Positions 1-7,096 of a DNA stretch of 51,824 nt are shown here, piece after piece. A program made the position numbers and the translations under genes. Where the stretch lies: NCBI GenBank assembly GCA_964412845.1, contig CAYPQM010000019.1, forward strand, positions 1 to 51,824. The letters run 5' to 3'. Under the pieces are notes generated by a model. That model searched no databases, was not told the origin of the DNA, and saw nothing but the letters and a program-made list of their open reading frames with translations. Within the stretch, counting starts at the first letter, position 1, and the number at the start of each line of letters is the position of its first letter. Source of the DNA: JAWWPY01 sp964412845 (GTDB lineage Bacteria > Actinomycetota > Actinomycetes > Streptosporangiales > Streptosporangiaceae).

Positions 1-1
1 G

Positions 2-100
2 CGCCGGGCGACGCGCCGGGCGCAGCGGGCGGCCGAGCGCCTGGATCGCGCCAGGCGGGAAACCCGCCAGCTCCGCAGTCAACTCAACATCATGTCCTGA
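2..100 (+). CDS. C-terminal tail of an unidentified protein (partial)
   Basis: The first 100 bases read openly in one frame to a TGA at 98-100 and encode about 32 residues rich in Arg, Gln, Glu and Leu (ending RSQLNIMS), with the alternation expected of an amphipathic or coiled-coil C-terminus. The start lies outside the window. A strong GC hairpin follows 25 bases after the stop, which supports a real gene end. I cannot name the family from this piece; the adjacent UbiB and ThiF genes suggest a conserved actinobacterial housekeeping neighbourhood, but that is only context. Confidence 0.5.
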   Translation, partial: RRATRRAQRAAERLDRARRETRQLRSQLNIMS

Positions 101-124
101 CCCAGCCCACTGACGCGGGGGCTG

Positions 125-166
125 GCCCGGGGGCCCGCGGCGCATCAGCGTCGCGGGCCCCCGGGC
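125..166. terminator. GC-rich hairpin, probable terminator
   Basis: A perfect 15-bp inverted repeat (125-139 with 152-166, GCCCGGGGGCCCGCG and its complement) has a 12-nt loop. It follows the stop at 100. There is no U-tract, as is common in high-GC actinobacteria. It could also serve the converging UbiB gene. Confidence 0.65.
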
Positions 167-203
167 GCCCCGGCGATCAGTCGCGGGCCAGCGCCCGGGC
201 ATT

Positions 204-258
204 CCGTGATCACGGAAGATCCGGGTCACATGGACCCCCGGATCTTCCGTGATCACGG
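204..258. repeat. 22-bp perfect inverted repeat overlapping the UbiB stop
   Basis: Arms 204-225 and 237-258 are exact reverse complements (starting CCGTGATCACGG, ending AGATCCGGG) around an 11-nt loop. Each arm itself contains the 12-bp palindrome CCGTGATCACGG. The UbiB stop codon (253-255) lies inside the right arm. It may act as a bidirectional terminator or be a dispersed palindromic repeat; no second copy was seen in the window. Confidence 0.7.
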
Positions 259-1629
259 TAGGACGGCGGCTGGCGGTCCGGTGCCGTCGTGGTCGTCCTG
301 CGCGGGCTCTCCGGCAGCACCTTCGTCGAAGTAACCGGGCATCCGGCTGATCACCTCGGCCCGGAACGGCCCCTCGCATTCCAGTTGGCAGAGCACTCCG
401 ATGCCTGCCGTGGACACCCGGTGGATGAGCACGTACGAAGGCGGCAGATTGAGTCGCCGGCCCAGGTTGGAGGTGCGCGGGTCGGCCACCCGGGCGGCCT
501 CGCCGCGCAGCCACTCGCGGCTGAATTTGAACGTCTCGGCCCTGGACGGCTCGGCGAGGGGGGCCAGGAAGGCGCGCAGAGCCTCCTGGTCGACCTCGAT
601 GCCCTCCTTGAGGAAGCCCTGCTGGCGTAGTTCCTGCTCCGCGGGGCCAAGGTCACCGTCATCGTGGATGATCCGGAGCAGCCGGCCGATGAACGGCGGA
701 AACCCGTTGGGCAGGTGGTCTACCGCGCCGAAGTCCAGCACGCCGAGCCGGCCGTCGTCGAGCAGCCGGAAGTTTCCCGGGTGCGGGTCGGCGTGCAGCA
801 GCCCGGCGCGCTGCGGACCGGAGAAGATGAACCGGACGAACAGGATCCCGGCCCGGTTCCGCTCCTCCTGGGACCCCTCGCTGATTATTTTCGAGAGCGG
901 CGTGCCGTCCATCCATTCGGTGACCAGGACATGACCGGAGGCCTGGACCACCGGCGGCACGTAGATGTCCGGGTCGCCCGCATAGGCGTCCGCGAACGCC
1001 TGCTGGGACGCGGCTTCGAGGTGGTAGTCGAGTTCTTCGGCGATCCTGGCGCGTAGCTCGTCGATGACCGGCTTGACGTCGAGCCCGGGCATGAGCACGC
1101 CGAAGAGCCGTGCCGCCCGGCTGAGCTGGGTGAAGTCACTGAGTAGGGCACGTCCGGCGCCGGGGTACTGGATCTTGACGGCGACCTGGCGGCCGTCGTG
1201 CCAGATGGCCCGGTGCACCTGGCCAATCGACGCGGCGGCGGCTGGGGTGTCATTGAATTCGAGGAAATCCTCGCGCCAGGCCAGGCCGAGATCGGCGGCC
1301 AGCACCTGGTGCACGGACCGGGCGGGCAGCGGCGGCGCGGATTCTTGCAGTTTGGTCAGCGTGGCCCGGTAGGGCCCGGCGATTTCCGGTGGCAGCGCGG
1401 CCTCGAAGATGGACAGGGCCTGGCCGAGCTTCATCGCCCCGCCTTTGAGCTCACCGAGCACCCGGAAGATCTGCTCGGCGGTGCGCTGCTGGATTTCCGC
1501 GGCCACGATCTCCGCTGGCCGGCCACCAAGCCGCTTCCCCAGTCCCAGTGCGGTCCGGGCGGCCAGCCCGGCAGGCAGGCTGGCCAGTTTGACGGTCCGG
1601 GTCACGGCACGGCGGGGTAGGTCGCTCAC
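253..1629 (-). CDS. ABC1/UbiB (AarF) family atypical kinase-like protein
   Basis: The 458-residue protein carries the UbiB family hallmarks: the KxGQ motif (MKLGQ, residues 66-70), an Ala-rich loop replacing the Gly-rich loop (AAAASIG, about 130-136), the lysine in VKIQYPG (152), and the catalytic-loop signature HADPHPGNF followed by LDFG. Family members are atypical ATPases/kinases linked to quinone or other isoprenoid lipid metabolism, and sit at membranes. The start is GTG at 1629 with GGAG ten bases upstream. The reading frame ends inside a 22-bp inverted repeat. It is divergent from the SDR gene. UbiB and the nearby ThiF-like gene often lie close together in actinobacteria (recollection, unchecked). 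The lipid substrate cannot be told from sequence. Confidence 0.92.
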   Translation of the reverse strand: MSDLPRRAVTRTVKLASLPAGLAARTALGLGKRLGGRPAEIVAAEIQQRTAEQIFRVLGELKGGAMKLGQALSIFEAALPPEIAGPYRATLTKLQESAPPLPARSVHQVLAADLGLAWREDFLEFNDTPAAAASIGQVHRAIWHDGRQVAVKIQYPGAGRALLSDFTQLSRAARLFGVLMPGLDVKPVIDELRARIAEELDYHLEAASQQAFADAYAGDPDIYVPPVVQASGHVLVTEWMDGTPLSKIISEGSQEERNRAGILFVRFIFSGPQRAGLLHADPHPGNFRLLDDGRLGVLDFGAVDHLPNGFPPFIGRLLRIIHDDGDLGPAEQELRQQGFLKEGIEVDQEALRAFLAPLAEPSRAETFKFSREWLRGEAARVADPRTSNLGRRLNLPPSYVLIHRVSTAGIGVLCQLECEGPFRAEVISRMPGYFDEGAAGEPAQDDHDGTGPPAAVLP

Positions 1630-1700
1630 GATTCACATTCTCCGGCAGGATCCCAGTGCCTGCTACCCGCGACGGCAACCGTGGCCCCGTCATTAAGCCT

Positions 1701-1733
1701 TTGACATCTAAGGTTTAGATATCTAATCTTAGA
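1701..1733 (+). promoter_or_regulatory. Promoter and overlapping operator of the SDR gene
   Basis: A consensus -35 TTGACA (1701-1706) and a -10 TAATCT (1724-1729) are exactly 17 bp apart. The spacer and -10 hold nested dyads: TTAGATATCTAA (1715-1726) and TCTAAG/CTTAGA (1707-1712 with 1728-1733). A bound dimeric repressor would block RNA polymerase. The stretch is strikingly AT-rich for this genome. A strong ribosome site AAGGAGGGA (1738-1746) follows. No candidate regulator gene lies next to it. Confidence 0.8.
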
Positions 1734-1750
1734 AAACAAGGAGGGAAGCC

Positions 1751-2587
1751 ATGGAGAACCTGACGATGCGGGACAAGGTGGCCCTGGTGGCCGGGGCCAG
1801 CAAGGGCATCGGGGCAGTCACGGCCGAGGCGTTCGCGGCCGCTGGAGCCGCCGTCGTCCTGGGCGCCCGCGACATGGCCGCCGTGGAGCACGTCGCGAAG
1901 CGCATCGAGGCGAACGGCGGCCGGGCGATCGCCGTCCGGACCAACGTCGCGGACGTGGAGTCAATGCGCAACCTGGTCGACCGGGCCGTCACTACGTACG
2001 GCCGGCTGGACGCGGCGTTCAACAACGCCACCGACGGCCCGCTTCCGGCCCCACTGGCCGACATCGACCCGGATGAGTTCGACCGCGGGATCGCCACGAA
2101 CATCCGGGGCACGTTTCTCGGGATGAAGTTCCAGATCAAAGCCATGCTCCAGGGCGGCGGCGGCACCATCGTGAACATGGCCTCGATCGCCGGCCTGGCT
2201 GGCACGGCCAATCTCGCGGCTTACGTCGCAGGCAAGGCGGGGATCATCGGCCTGACCAAGGCCGCCGCCCTCGACTACGCCGACCAGGGCATCCGGATCA
2301 ACGTCGTGGCGCCCGGCCCCATCCTGACCCACCACCTTCAGGCGGCCGGCCCGGAAGCCCAGCGCCAGGCTGGGCTGGCCACGCCCATGCGCAGGACCGG
2401 TACCGCGTCTGAAGTGGCTCAGCTGGTGGTGTGGCTCTGTGCTGGACAGTCCTCTTTCATCACCGGGGCCGTGATCCCGATCGACGGCGGCCAGTCCGCC
2501 GGAAACAAGCCAGCGCAGATGTACCGGCCGGGCCAGCCGATGTCCGCCTCAGCTGAGAGCCCCGCACCGCAGGACGAGTCGTCGTAG
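1751..2587 (+). CDS. SDR family NAD(P)-dependent oxidoreductase
   Basis: A classical short-chain dehydrogenase of 278 residues. The Rossmann motif GASKGIG is at 15-21, NNAT at 91-94, and the catalytic triad is Ser145, Tyr158 and Lys162 (YVAGK). The C-terminal PIDGG signature is present, followed by a 25-residue polar tail that is not part of the fold. ATG 1751 is preceded by AAGGAGGGA. It would reduce or oxidise a small carbonyl or alcohol substrate in the cytosol; the substrate is unknown. It is transcribed alone from a strong promoter with an embedded palindromic operator, so it is probably inducible. A hairpin follows 11 bases after the stop. Confidence 0.93.
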   Translation: MENLTMRDKVALVAGASKGIGAVTAEAFAAAGAAVVLGARDMAAVEHVAKRIEANGGRAIAVRTNVADVESMRNLVDRAVTTYGRLDAAFNNATDGPLPAPLADIDPDEFDRGIATNIRGTFLGMKFQIKAMLQGGGGTIVNMASIAGLAGTANLAAYVAGKAGIIGLTKAAALDYADQGIRINVVAPGPILTHHLQAAGPEAQRQAGLATPMRRTGTASEVAQLVVWLCAGQSSFITGAVIPIDGGQSAGNKPAQMYRPGQPMSASAESPAPQDESS

Positions 2588-2598
2588 GCGAACGTCGC

Positions 2599-2616
2599 GC
2601 CCGGCAACGGCCGGGC
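2599..2616. terminator. Hairpin after the SDR gene
   Basis: GCCCGGC (2599-2605), loop AACG, GCCGGGC (2610-2616): a 7-bp GC stem starting 11 bases past the SDR stop, between two convergent genes. No T-run follows. Confidence 0.5.
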
Positions 2617-2695
2617 CCTGGGTTCTGCGGCTGACGGCTGCGTCCGCGGCCCCATCGCTGTTACCAGAACGGGCGTTCTACTGGCGTCCGCGCCG

Positions 2696-3772
2696 CTATC
2701 GGAGGCACCGGCAGCCGCAGGAGCAGTCGCGATGGGGCGGCCAGGTCCGGCGGCGCCACTGCCACGAGGGGAGCACAAGCTCCAGCGTGCCATTGGTCAC
2801 AGCATCAGGTACCGCGGGCCGGTCGATGAAAGCAAGCGCCTGGCTGGCGGCCTGCGCCGCGACCGCGGTGGCCAGCGCCGCGTCACAGGCGGCGGGCTGC
2901 GCCTCGTGGCCCGCTAACTGGGCGAGGATAAGCGGCCAGGCCGGATCGCGGTCGGTGCGGGCCAGGTCGAGGCAGCGCAGGCAGGCTGACTGCCTGGGAA
3001 TGACCAGCGGCCCGACGACGCCGATCGCCTCGCCGGCCGAGGCGGCGAGATGCGGGACACGTTCCTGGACCAGCGCCGCGGCGAGTTCCGGGTTAGGCCG
3101 GCCGACCAGCACTGCCAGGTCGGGCATCGTCCCGCCCAGGCTCCGGGCCCGCGGCGGCGGGATGGCAGGGACAGCCGCGGGTGGCGGCCAGGCGTTCAGG
3201 GCCGGCCCGCCCGGGGCCTGACGGCCCACGGCCGGGCCGGCCGCTTGGCCCGGCGCCGGGCTGTCCGGCACCGGGCCCAGCGACGCCACGCGGCCGATGC
3301 CTGCCGCGGTCAGCAGGCTGGCGATGCACGACCCGACCCGGCCGGTGCCGTACACCCTGACGGCGGCCTGCTGCCTGCGGACCAGGACGCGCGCGCCGCC
3401 GTCCCCGTCACCGTGCGCTAACGCGGCCGTGGCCAGTTCCGCGGCCAGCCGGGCCCGGGCGTCGTCCGGAACCGCCGCCATCGTGCTGGCCGGAAAGTCA
3501 TACAGCGTCCCGGCCGCGGCAAGCAGGGTGATGACCCGGTCCGCGGCCGCGGCCTGGATGCCGCGCTCCGCCGCGGCCGCGATCACCTGCCCGTGGTCCC
3601 TGCTCCCGTCCAGCAGGCCGATCACCGCGGCCGCGGCGTGCATCCCGGTCAGCGCGATCGCCCGCCGTGAGTCGATGCCGATCTGCAGCGTGTCCCGGTC
3701 TCGCCAGACCCAGACGAGGCCGGGCTTCAGCGCTGGTCTCATGAGCGAGAGGGTGCCACGGCCGGCCGACAT
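2696..3772 (-). CDS. ThiF/E1-like protein, TOMM leader-peptide-binding type
   Basis: The 358-residue protein has an N-terminal winged-helix-like region (about 15-100) resembling the peptide-clamp of cyclodehydratase partner proteins. A Rossmann nucleotide site GTGRVG follows at 142-147, then CLRC (264-267) and a Cys-rich C-terminus (Cys350, 352, 354, 356) that together could bind zinc, as in ThiF/E1 proteins. A low-complexity Pro/Ala/Gly stretch (about 170-212) replaces part of the usual adenylation domain, so activity as an adenylating enzyme is doubtful. No YcaO or precursor peptide gene is near. The start ATG 3772 has no clear ribosome site; Met11 (3742) is an alternative. It is downstream of, and same-strand with, the ABC importer genes. 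Confidence 0.75.
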   Translation of the reverse strand: MSAGRGTLSLMRPALKPGLVWVWRDRDTLQIGIDSRRAIALTGMHAAAAVIGLLDGSRDHGQVIAAAAERGIQAAAADRVITLLAAAGTLYDFPASTMAAVPDDARARLAAELATAALAHGDGDGGARVLVRRQQAAVRVYGTGRVGSCIASLLTAAGIGRVASLGPVPDSPAPGQAAGPAVGRQAPGGPALNAWPPPAAVPAIPPPRARSLGGTMPDLAVLVGRPNPELAAALVQERVPHLAASAGEAIGVVGPLVIPRQSACLRCLDLARTDRDPAWPLILAQLAGHEAQPAACDAALATAVAAQAASQALAFIDRPAVPDAVTNGTLELVLPSWQWRRRTWPPHRDCSCGCRCLR

Positions 3773-3849
3773 TCTGGTGCTGCGGGCCGGCCGCGGCGAA
3801 ATGCGCAGCTCCGGTGGATAACCCTGTGGATCAGCTGTGCGGAACGTGC

Positions 3850-4794
3850 CTAGACACCAGCAATGGTCGCTATCGCCTCACGGCGGTCGGTGCGCTCGCC
3901 GCGGGTCATCCAGCGATACCCGATATAGCCGACCACCGCCACCACGAGGGACATCAGCAGCATGATCGTGGCCAGGGCGTTCAGCGCGGGACCGCCGTTG
4001 CCGCCGTGCGTGTTGGAGTAGATGATCACCGACATCGGCTGGGTCGCCGCGCTCGAGGAGAGCAGGTCCACCAGCACGAAGTCGTCGATGACCCCGGAGA
4101 ACACCAGGATCGCGCTGGCGAAGATGGCCGGGGTCAGCAACGGCAGCAGTACCCGGCGCATGGTCTGCATCCGGGTCGCGCCCAGGTCCGCCGCGGCCTC
4201 CTCGTACTGTTTCCCGATCGTCACCAGCCGGGCCTGGACGATGATCGCCGGCCAGCTCAGATTCCAGGTGACCAGCCCGAGGGTCTCCGCCAGCGTGCCC
4301 AGTTGCACCCTGGTGAGCAGCACCGTGAACACGAAGAACATCGCCACGCCGAAGATCAGTTCCGGGATGACGAAAGACAGGATCATCACGAAGTTGAACG
4401 TCGATGACGTCACCCCGCGCCACCGGTTGATCCCGATCGCGAAGGCGACCCCCAGCGGCACCGCGATCAGCGTGGTGTACACGGAAAGCCGCAGCGTCTG
4501 CAGGACCGCGCTGTGCAGAGCCGGATTATGCAGCACGGATTGCAATGGGTCAGTGACGTACCACCGCATCGAGAAGCCTTGCCAGACGCTCTGTGACCGC
4601 CCGTTATTGAACGAGAAGAGCACCGCGACCGCGATCGGCACCAGCGACCAGATGAGGTACAGCCAGGTGAATCCCTCCAGGAACCAGGCGTGCCGCCAGG
4701 GGTTCGTCCGCGGCCGCCGGAGCCGGCTGCCCGCGCTCCCGGCGATGGCCGGGGGCGGCTCGCCCGCGGGCGCGCGCACCGGTGCGGCGCTCAC
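3850..4794 (-). CDS. ABC transporter permease, polyamine (PotC-like) type
   Basis: A 314-residue integral membrane protein of the binding-protein-dependent transport family with about six membrane helices. The EAA loop that docks the ATPase is visible as YEEAAADLGATRMQTM. A long N-terminal cytosolic extension precedes the first helix. GTG 4794 overlaps the stop of the preceding permease (GTGA overlap), so the two are translationally coupled. With the PotB-like partner it would form the import channel for a spermidine/putrescine-type solute. No cognate ATPase is encoded in the window. Confidence 0.9.
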   Translation of the reverse strand: MSAAPVRAPAGEPPPAIAGSAGSRLRRPRTNPWRHAWFLEGFTWLYLIWSLVPIAVAVLFSFNNGRSQSVWQGFSMRWYVTDPLQSVLHNPALHSAVLQTLRLSVYTTLIAVPLGVAFAIGINRWRGVTSSTFNFVMILSFVIPELIFGVAMFFVFTVLLTRVQLGTLAETLGLVTWNLSWPAIIVQARLVTIGKQYEEAAADLGATRMQTMRRVLLPLLTPAIFASAILVFSGVIDDFVLVDLLSSSAATQPMSVIIYSNTHGGNGGPALNALATIMLLMSLVVAVVGYIGYRWMTRGERTDRREAIATIAGV

Positions 4795-5723
4795 GCCGCC
4801 TCCCGCGACGACCGGTTGGTCGCCACCACGTAGTAGATCATCGGCACGAGCAGCACGGCGAGCAGCAGCACGGAGAGCACCGCGCCCTGCCCCTGCAGCC
4901 CCGGGGTCTGCAGCTGGCCATCGATCACGTTGCCCACCATCGAGGTGCCCGCCGAGCCGGACAGCATCTGGTTGGTGTAGTAGTCGCCGAGCATCGGCAG
5001 CACCGTGATGAGCAGCCCGGTCAGGATCGGCTGCCGGGACAGCGGCAGGGTCACCCGCAGGAACGTGCGCAGCTTGCCCAGGCCGAGATCACGGCCGGCC
5101 TCGATGAGCGCCGGGTCGATCCGGTCCAGGCCCGCGTAGAGCACCAGGATCAGGTACGGGATGTAGCCGTAGACCAGGCCGAACACGACCGTGACCGGGT
5201 TGCCGCCGAGCCAGTTGACCGCGCTGATCCCGACCAGGCCCAGGGTCTTGTTCACGTACCCGCTGGTCTGCAGCAGGTCGATCCAGGCGAGCATGCGCAT
5301 CATGTAGCTGATCCAGAACGGGGCGATCAGCAGGACGAGGAAGACCCCCTTGCGGCGGCCCGCGAACCGGGCCACGAAATAGGCCGCCGGATAGCCGATC
5401 AGCAGCGAGATAACCGATGCGGCCGCCACGTATTCGAGTGTGCGCAGCAGAATCGGGCCGACAAAGGCACCGGCGCCGCTGATTTCGTGCAGGACGGTGG
5501 TGAAGTTTCCGGTGGACCACTGGAGCGGGTTCCAGGCGGCAGCCGGGGACTGGAGGATGGGGTTGAGATGCCCGGCGGCGATGGCCAGCATGGCGTAGAA
5601 CGGCACGATGAACAGCAGGGCGAGCCAGGCAATCCCGGGTGCGGCCAGCGCGACAAAGAACAGCCGGCCCGGCTCGCGGGATCGCTGGCGTGGCCGCGCC
5701 ACCTCCGGCGCACCTGCCGTCAT
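4791..5723 (-). CDS. ABC transporter permease, polyamine (PotB-like) type
   Basis: A 310-residue permease with six predicted membrane helices and an EAA loop (LIEAGRDLGLGKLRTFLRV). I start it at ATG 5723, five bases after the stop of the binding-protein gene; the frame stays open upstream to 6128, but that part overlaps the binding protein antiphase and gives Arg/Pro/Gly-rich non-protein-like sequence. It overlaps the downstream PotC-like gene by four bases. It is one half of a heteromeric import channel in the cytoplasmic membrane. Confidence 0.9.
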   Translation of the reverse strand: MTAGAPEVARPRQRSREPGRLFFVALAAPGIAWLALLFIVPFYAMLAIAAGHLNPILQSPAAAWNPLQWSTGNFTTVLHEISGAGAFVGPILLRTLEYVAAASVISLLIGYPAAYFVARFAGRRKGVFLVLLIAPFWISYMMRMLAWIDLLQTSGYVNKTLGLVGISAVNWLGGNPVTVVFGLVYGYIPYLILVLYAGLDRIDPALIEAGRDLGLGKLRTFLRVTLPLSRQPILTGLLITVLPMLGDYYTNQMLSGSAGTSMVGNVIDGQLQTPGLQGQGAVLSVLLLAVLLVPMIYYVVATNRSSREAA

Positions 5724-5728
5724 GTCGG

Positions 5729-6994
5729 CTAAATGCCTTTGCTGACAGCCAGCCAGGCTTGCTGCCACTGCTGGTTGGCGGTGGCCGGCAATTGCAGCTC
5801 GCTGACTCCCTTGCGGAAATACGAGGGCAGCACCGCGGTCGAGGTGAGATTCGGCTCGAGCAGGCCTTCCTTGACCAGGCGCTGCGGGGTGACCGCGGTC
5901 AGCGGCTGCATGTAGCCGTTGAAGCTGATGTTGGTGAGCACGTTCGGCAGGTCCAGCATGTAGTTGAGGAACAGGTGGGCCAGCACCGGGTTCTTCGCGC
6001 CCTTCAGCACGGCCATGGTGTCGTTGCCGACCGGGCCCTTGCCGTCGGTCGGGAACCAGTAGCCGAGCACCTTGGGCGAGACTCCCTTGGGCAGGTAATA
6101 CGGCGCGCCGGCGATATCGCCCGACCACGCGTGGTGAATCCAGATCTGGCCGCTCGGCAGGTTCGAGTAGTCGTTGTTGTCGATGTGCACATTCACCAGC
6201 TGCGACAGCTGCTGCAGGGAATCCTGGGCCTTGCTGATCTGGCTGGCGCTCGTGGTGTTCAGGTCGAAGATGCCGTTCTTCATCAGCCCGAGGCTGAGGC
6301 TCTCCCGGTAGTCATCGAGGATCGCGACCTTGCCCTTGTACTTGGCCTGCCACGGCATCGACCAGGGGTTCGCCATGGTGTACGGGTCCTCGTTCACGTG
6401 GTCTTTGCGCCACGCGATCCCCGTTGTGTAGATCGTGTAGGGCGCCGTGTACTGCCACTTGCCGTCGTAGAACGGGCTCTGGAAGTCCGGCCACGCCTGC
6501 GAGATGTTCGGGATGTAGCTGTGGTTGAGCGGCTGGATGAGCTTGCCCTCGACCAGGTTGCCCATCTGGTCCACGGTGGGGAAGAAGACGTCGAAGTCCA
6601 GCTGCCCCGAGCGCAGCTTCGACATCGCCTCGCTCATGGTGTTGAAGGTGGTCAGCTGCACCTTGCAGTTGTACTTCTTCTCGAAGTCCTTGATGCACTG
6701 CTGGTTGATGTAGGCGACCCAGTTGTAGACCTGAAGGGTCGCGTTCGTCTCGGGCGCCAGCCCGCTCTTGATGGCCTTGTTGTCGCTGAAAAGCGGCCAG
6801 GTCACGGGGTGGCCGGGCCTGGGCAGCGGTATCGCGCTGCTGGTGCCGGTGCTGCTGGAACTGGACCCGCAGGCCTCCAGCAAGGAGCCCAGGCCACCGA
6901 GGAGGAGCCCGGCGCCTGCGGTCTGCTTCAGGAAACCTCGCCGGGAGACCGGCGGCGGCCGGCCGTCCGGGGACCAGCCTTCGCGGGGGTGCAT
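5729..6994 (-). CDS. Extracellular solute-binding lipoprotein, spermidine/putrescine (PotD-like) type
   Basis: A 421-residue binding protein. The N-terminus has a twin-arginine motif (SRRGFLK, 17-23), a hydrophobic stretch, and a lipobox ending at Cys42 (LLEAC) followed by a Ser/Thr linker, so it is predicted to be exported folded by Tat and lipid-anchored outside. The mature part (NWVAYINQQCIKDFEKKYNC and onward) matches the polyamine/family-1 binding-protein fold. Five bases separate it from the PotB-like permease. The upstream gene is an aminotransferase, suggesting that the imported solute is an amine that is then transaminated; this is inference. Confidence 0.92.
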   Translation of the reverse strand: MHPREGWSPDGRPPPVSRRGFLKQTAGAGLLLGGLGSLLEACGSSSSSTGTSSAIPLPRPGHPVTWPLFSDNKAIKSGLAPETNATLQVYNWVAYINQQCIKDFEKKYNCKVQLTTFNTMSEAMSKLRSGQLDFDVFFPTVDQMGNLVEGKLIQPLNHSYIPNISQAWPDFQSPFYDGKWQYTAPYTIYTTGIAWRKDHVNEDPYTMANPWSMPWQAKYKGKVAILDDYRESLSLGLMKNGIFDLNTTSASQISKAQDSLQQLSQLVNVHIDNNDYSNLPSGQIWIHHAWSGDIAGAPYYLPKGVSPKVLGYWFPTDGKGPVGNDTMAVLKGAKNPVLAHLFLNYMLDLPNVLTNISFNGYMQPLTAVTPQRLVKEGLLEPNLTSTAVLPSYFRKGVSELQLPATANQQWQQAWLAVSKGI

Positions 6995-7023
6995 CGCAAG
7001 GTCACCTCTTCCCTGGCGTTCCT

Positions 7024-7035
7024 GACTGAACAGTC
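7024..7035. promoter_or_regulatory. Short dyad GACTG-AA-CAGTC before the binding-protein gene
   Basis: GACTG (7024-7028) and CAGTC (7031-7035) form an inverted repeat 30 bases upstream of the binding-protein start. It shares the arms of the 16-bp palindrome at 8578-8593 upstream of the aminotransferase, so one regulator may bind both. Its 2-bp spacer is shorter than at the other site. Confidence 0.35.
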
Positions 7036-7096
7036 CGTCAACAACAGGTACTCCTGCCGCAGCACAGGCGCAAGACCTTGCAGGTTACAGATCGGG

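Noticed and set aside
5724..6128. A 135-codon N-terminal extension of the PotB-like permease.
   Set aside because: It lies out of phase over the binding-protein gene and is low-complexity; ATG 5723 fits the family.
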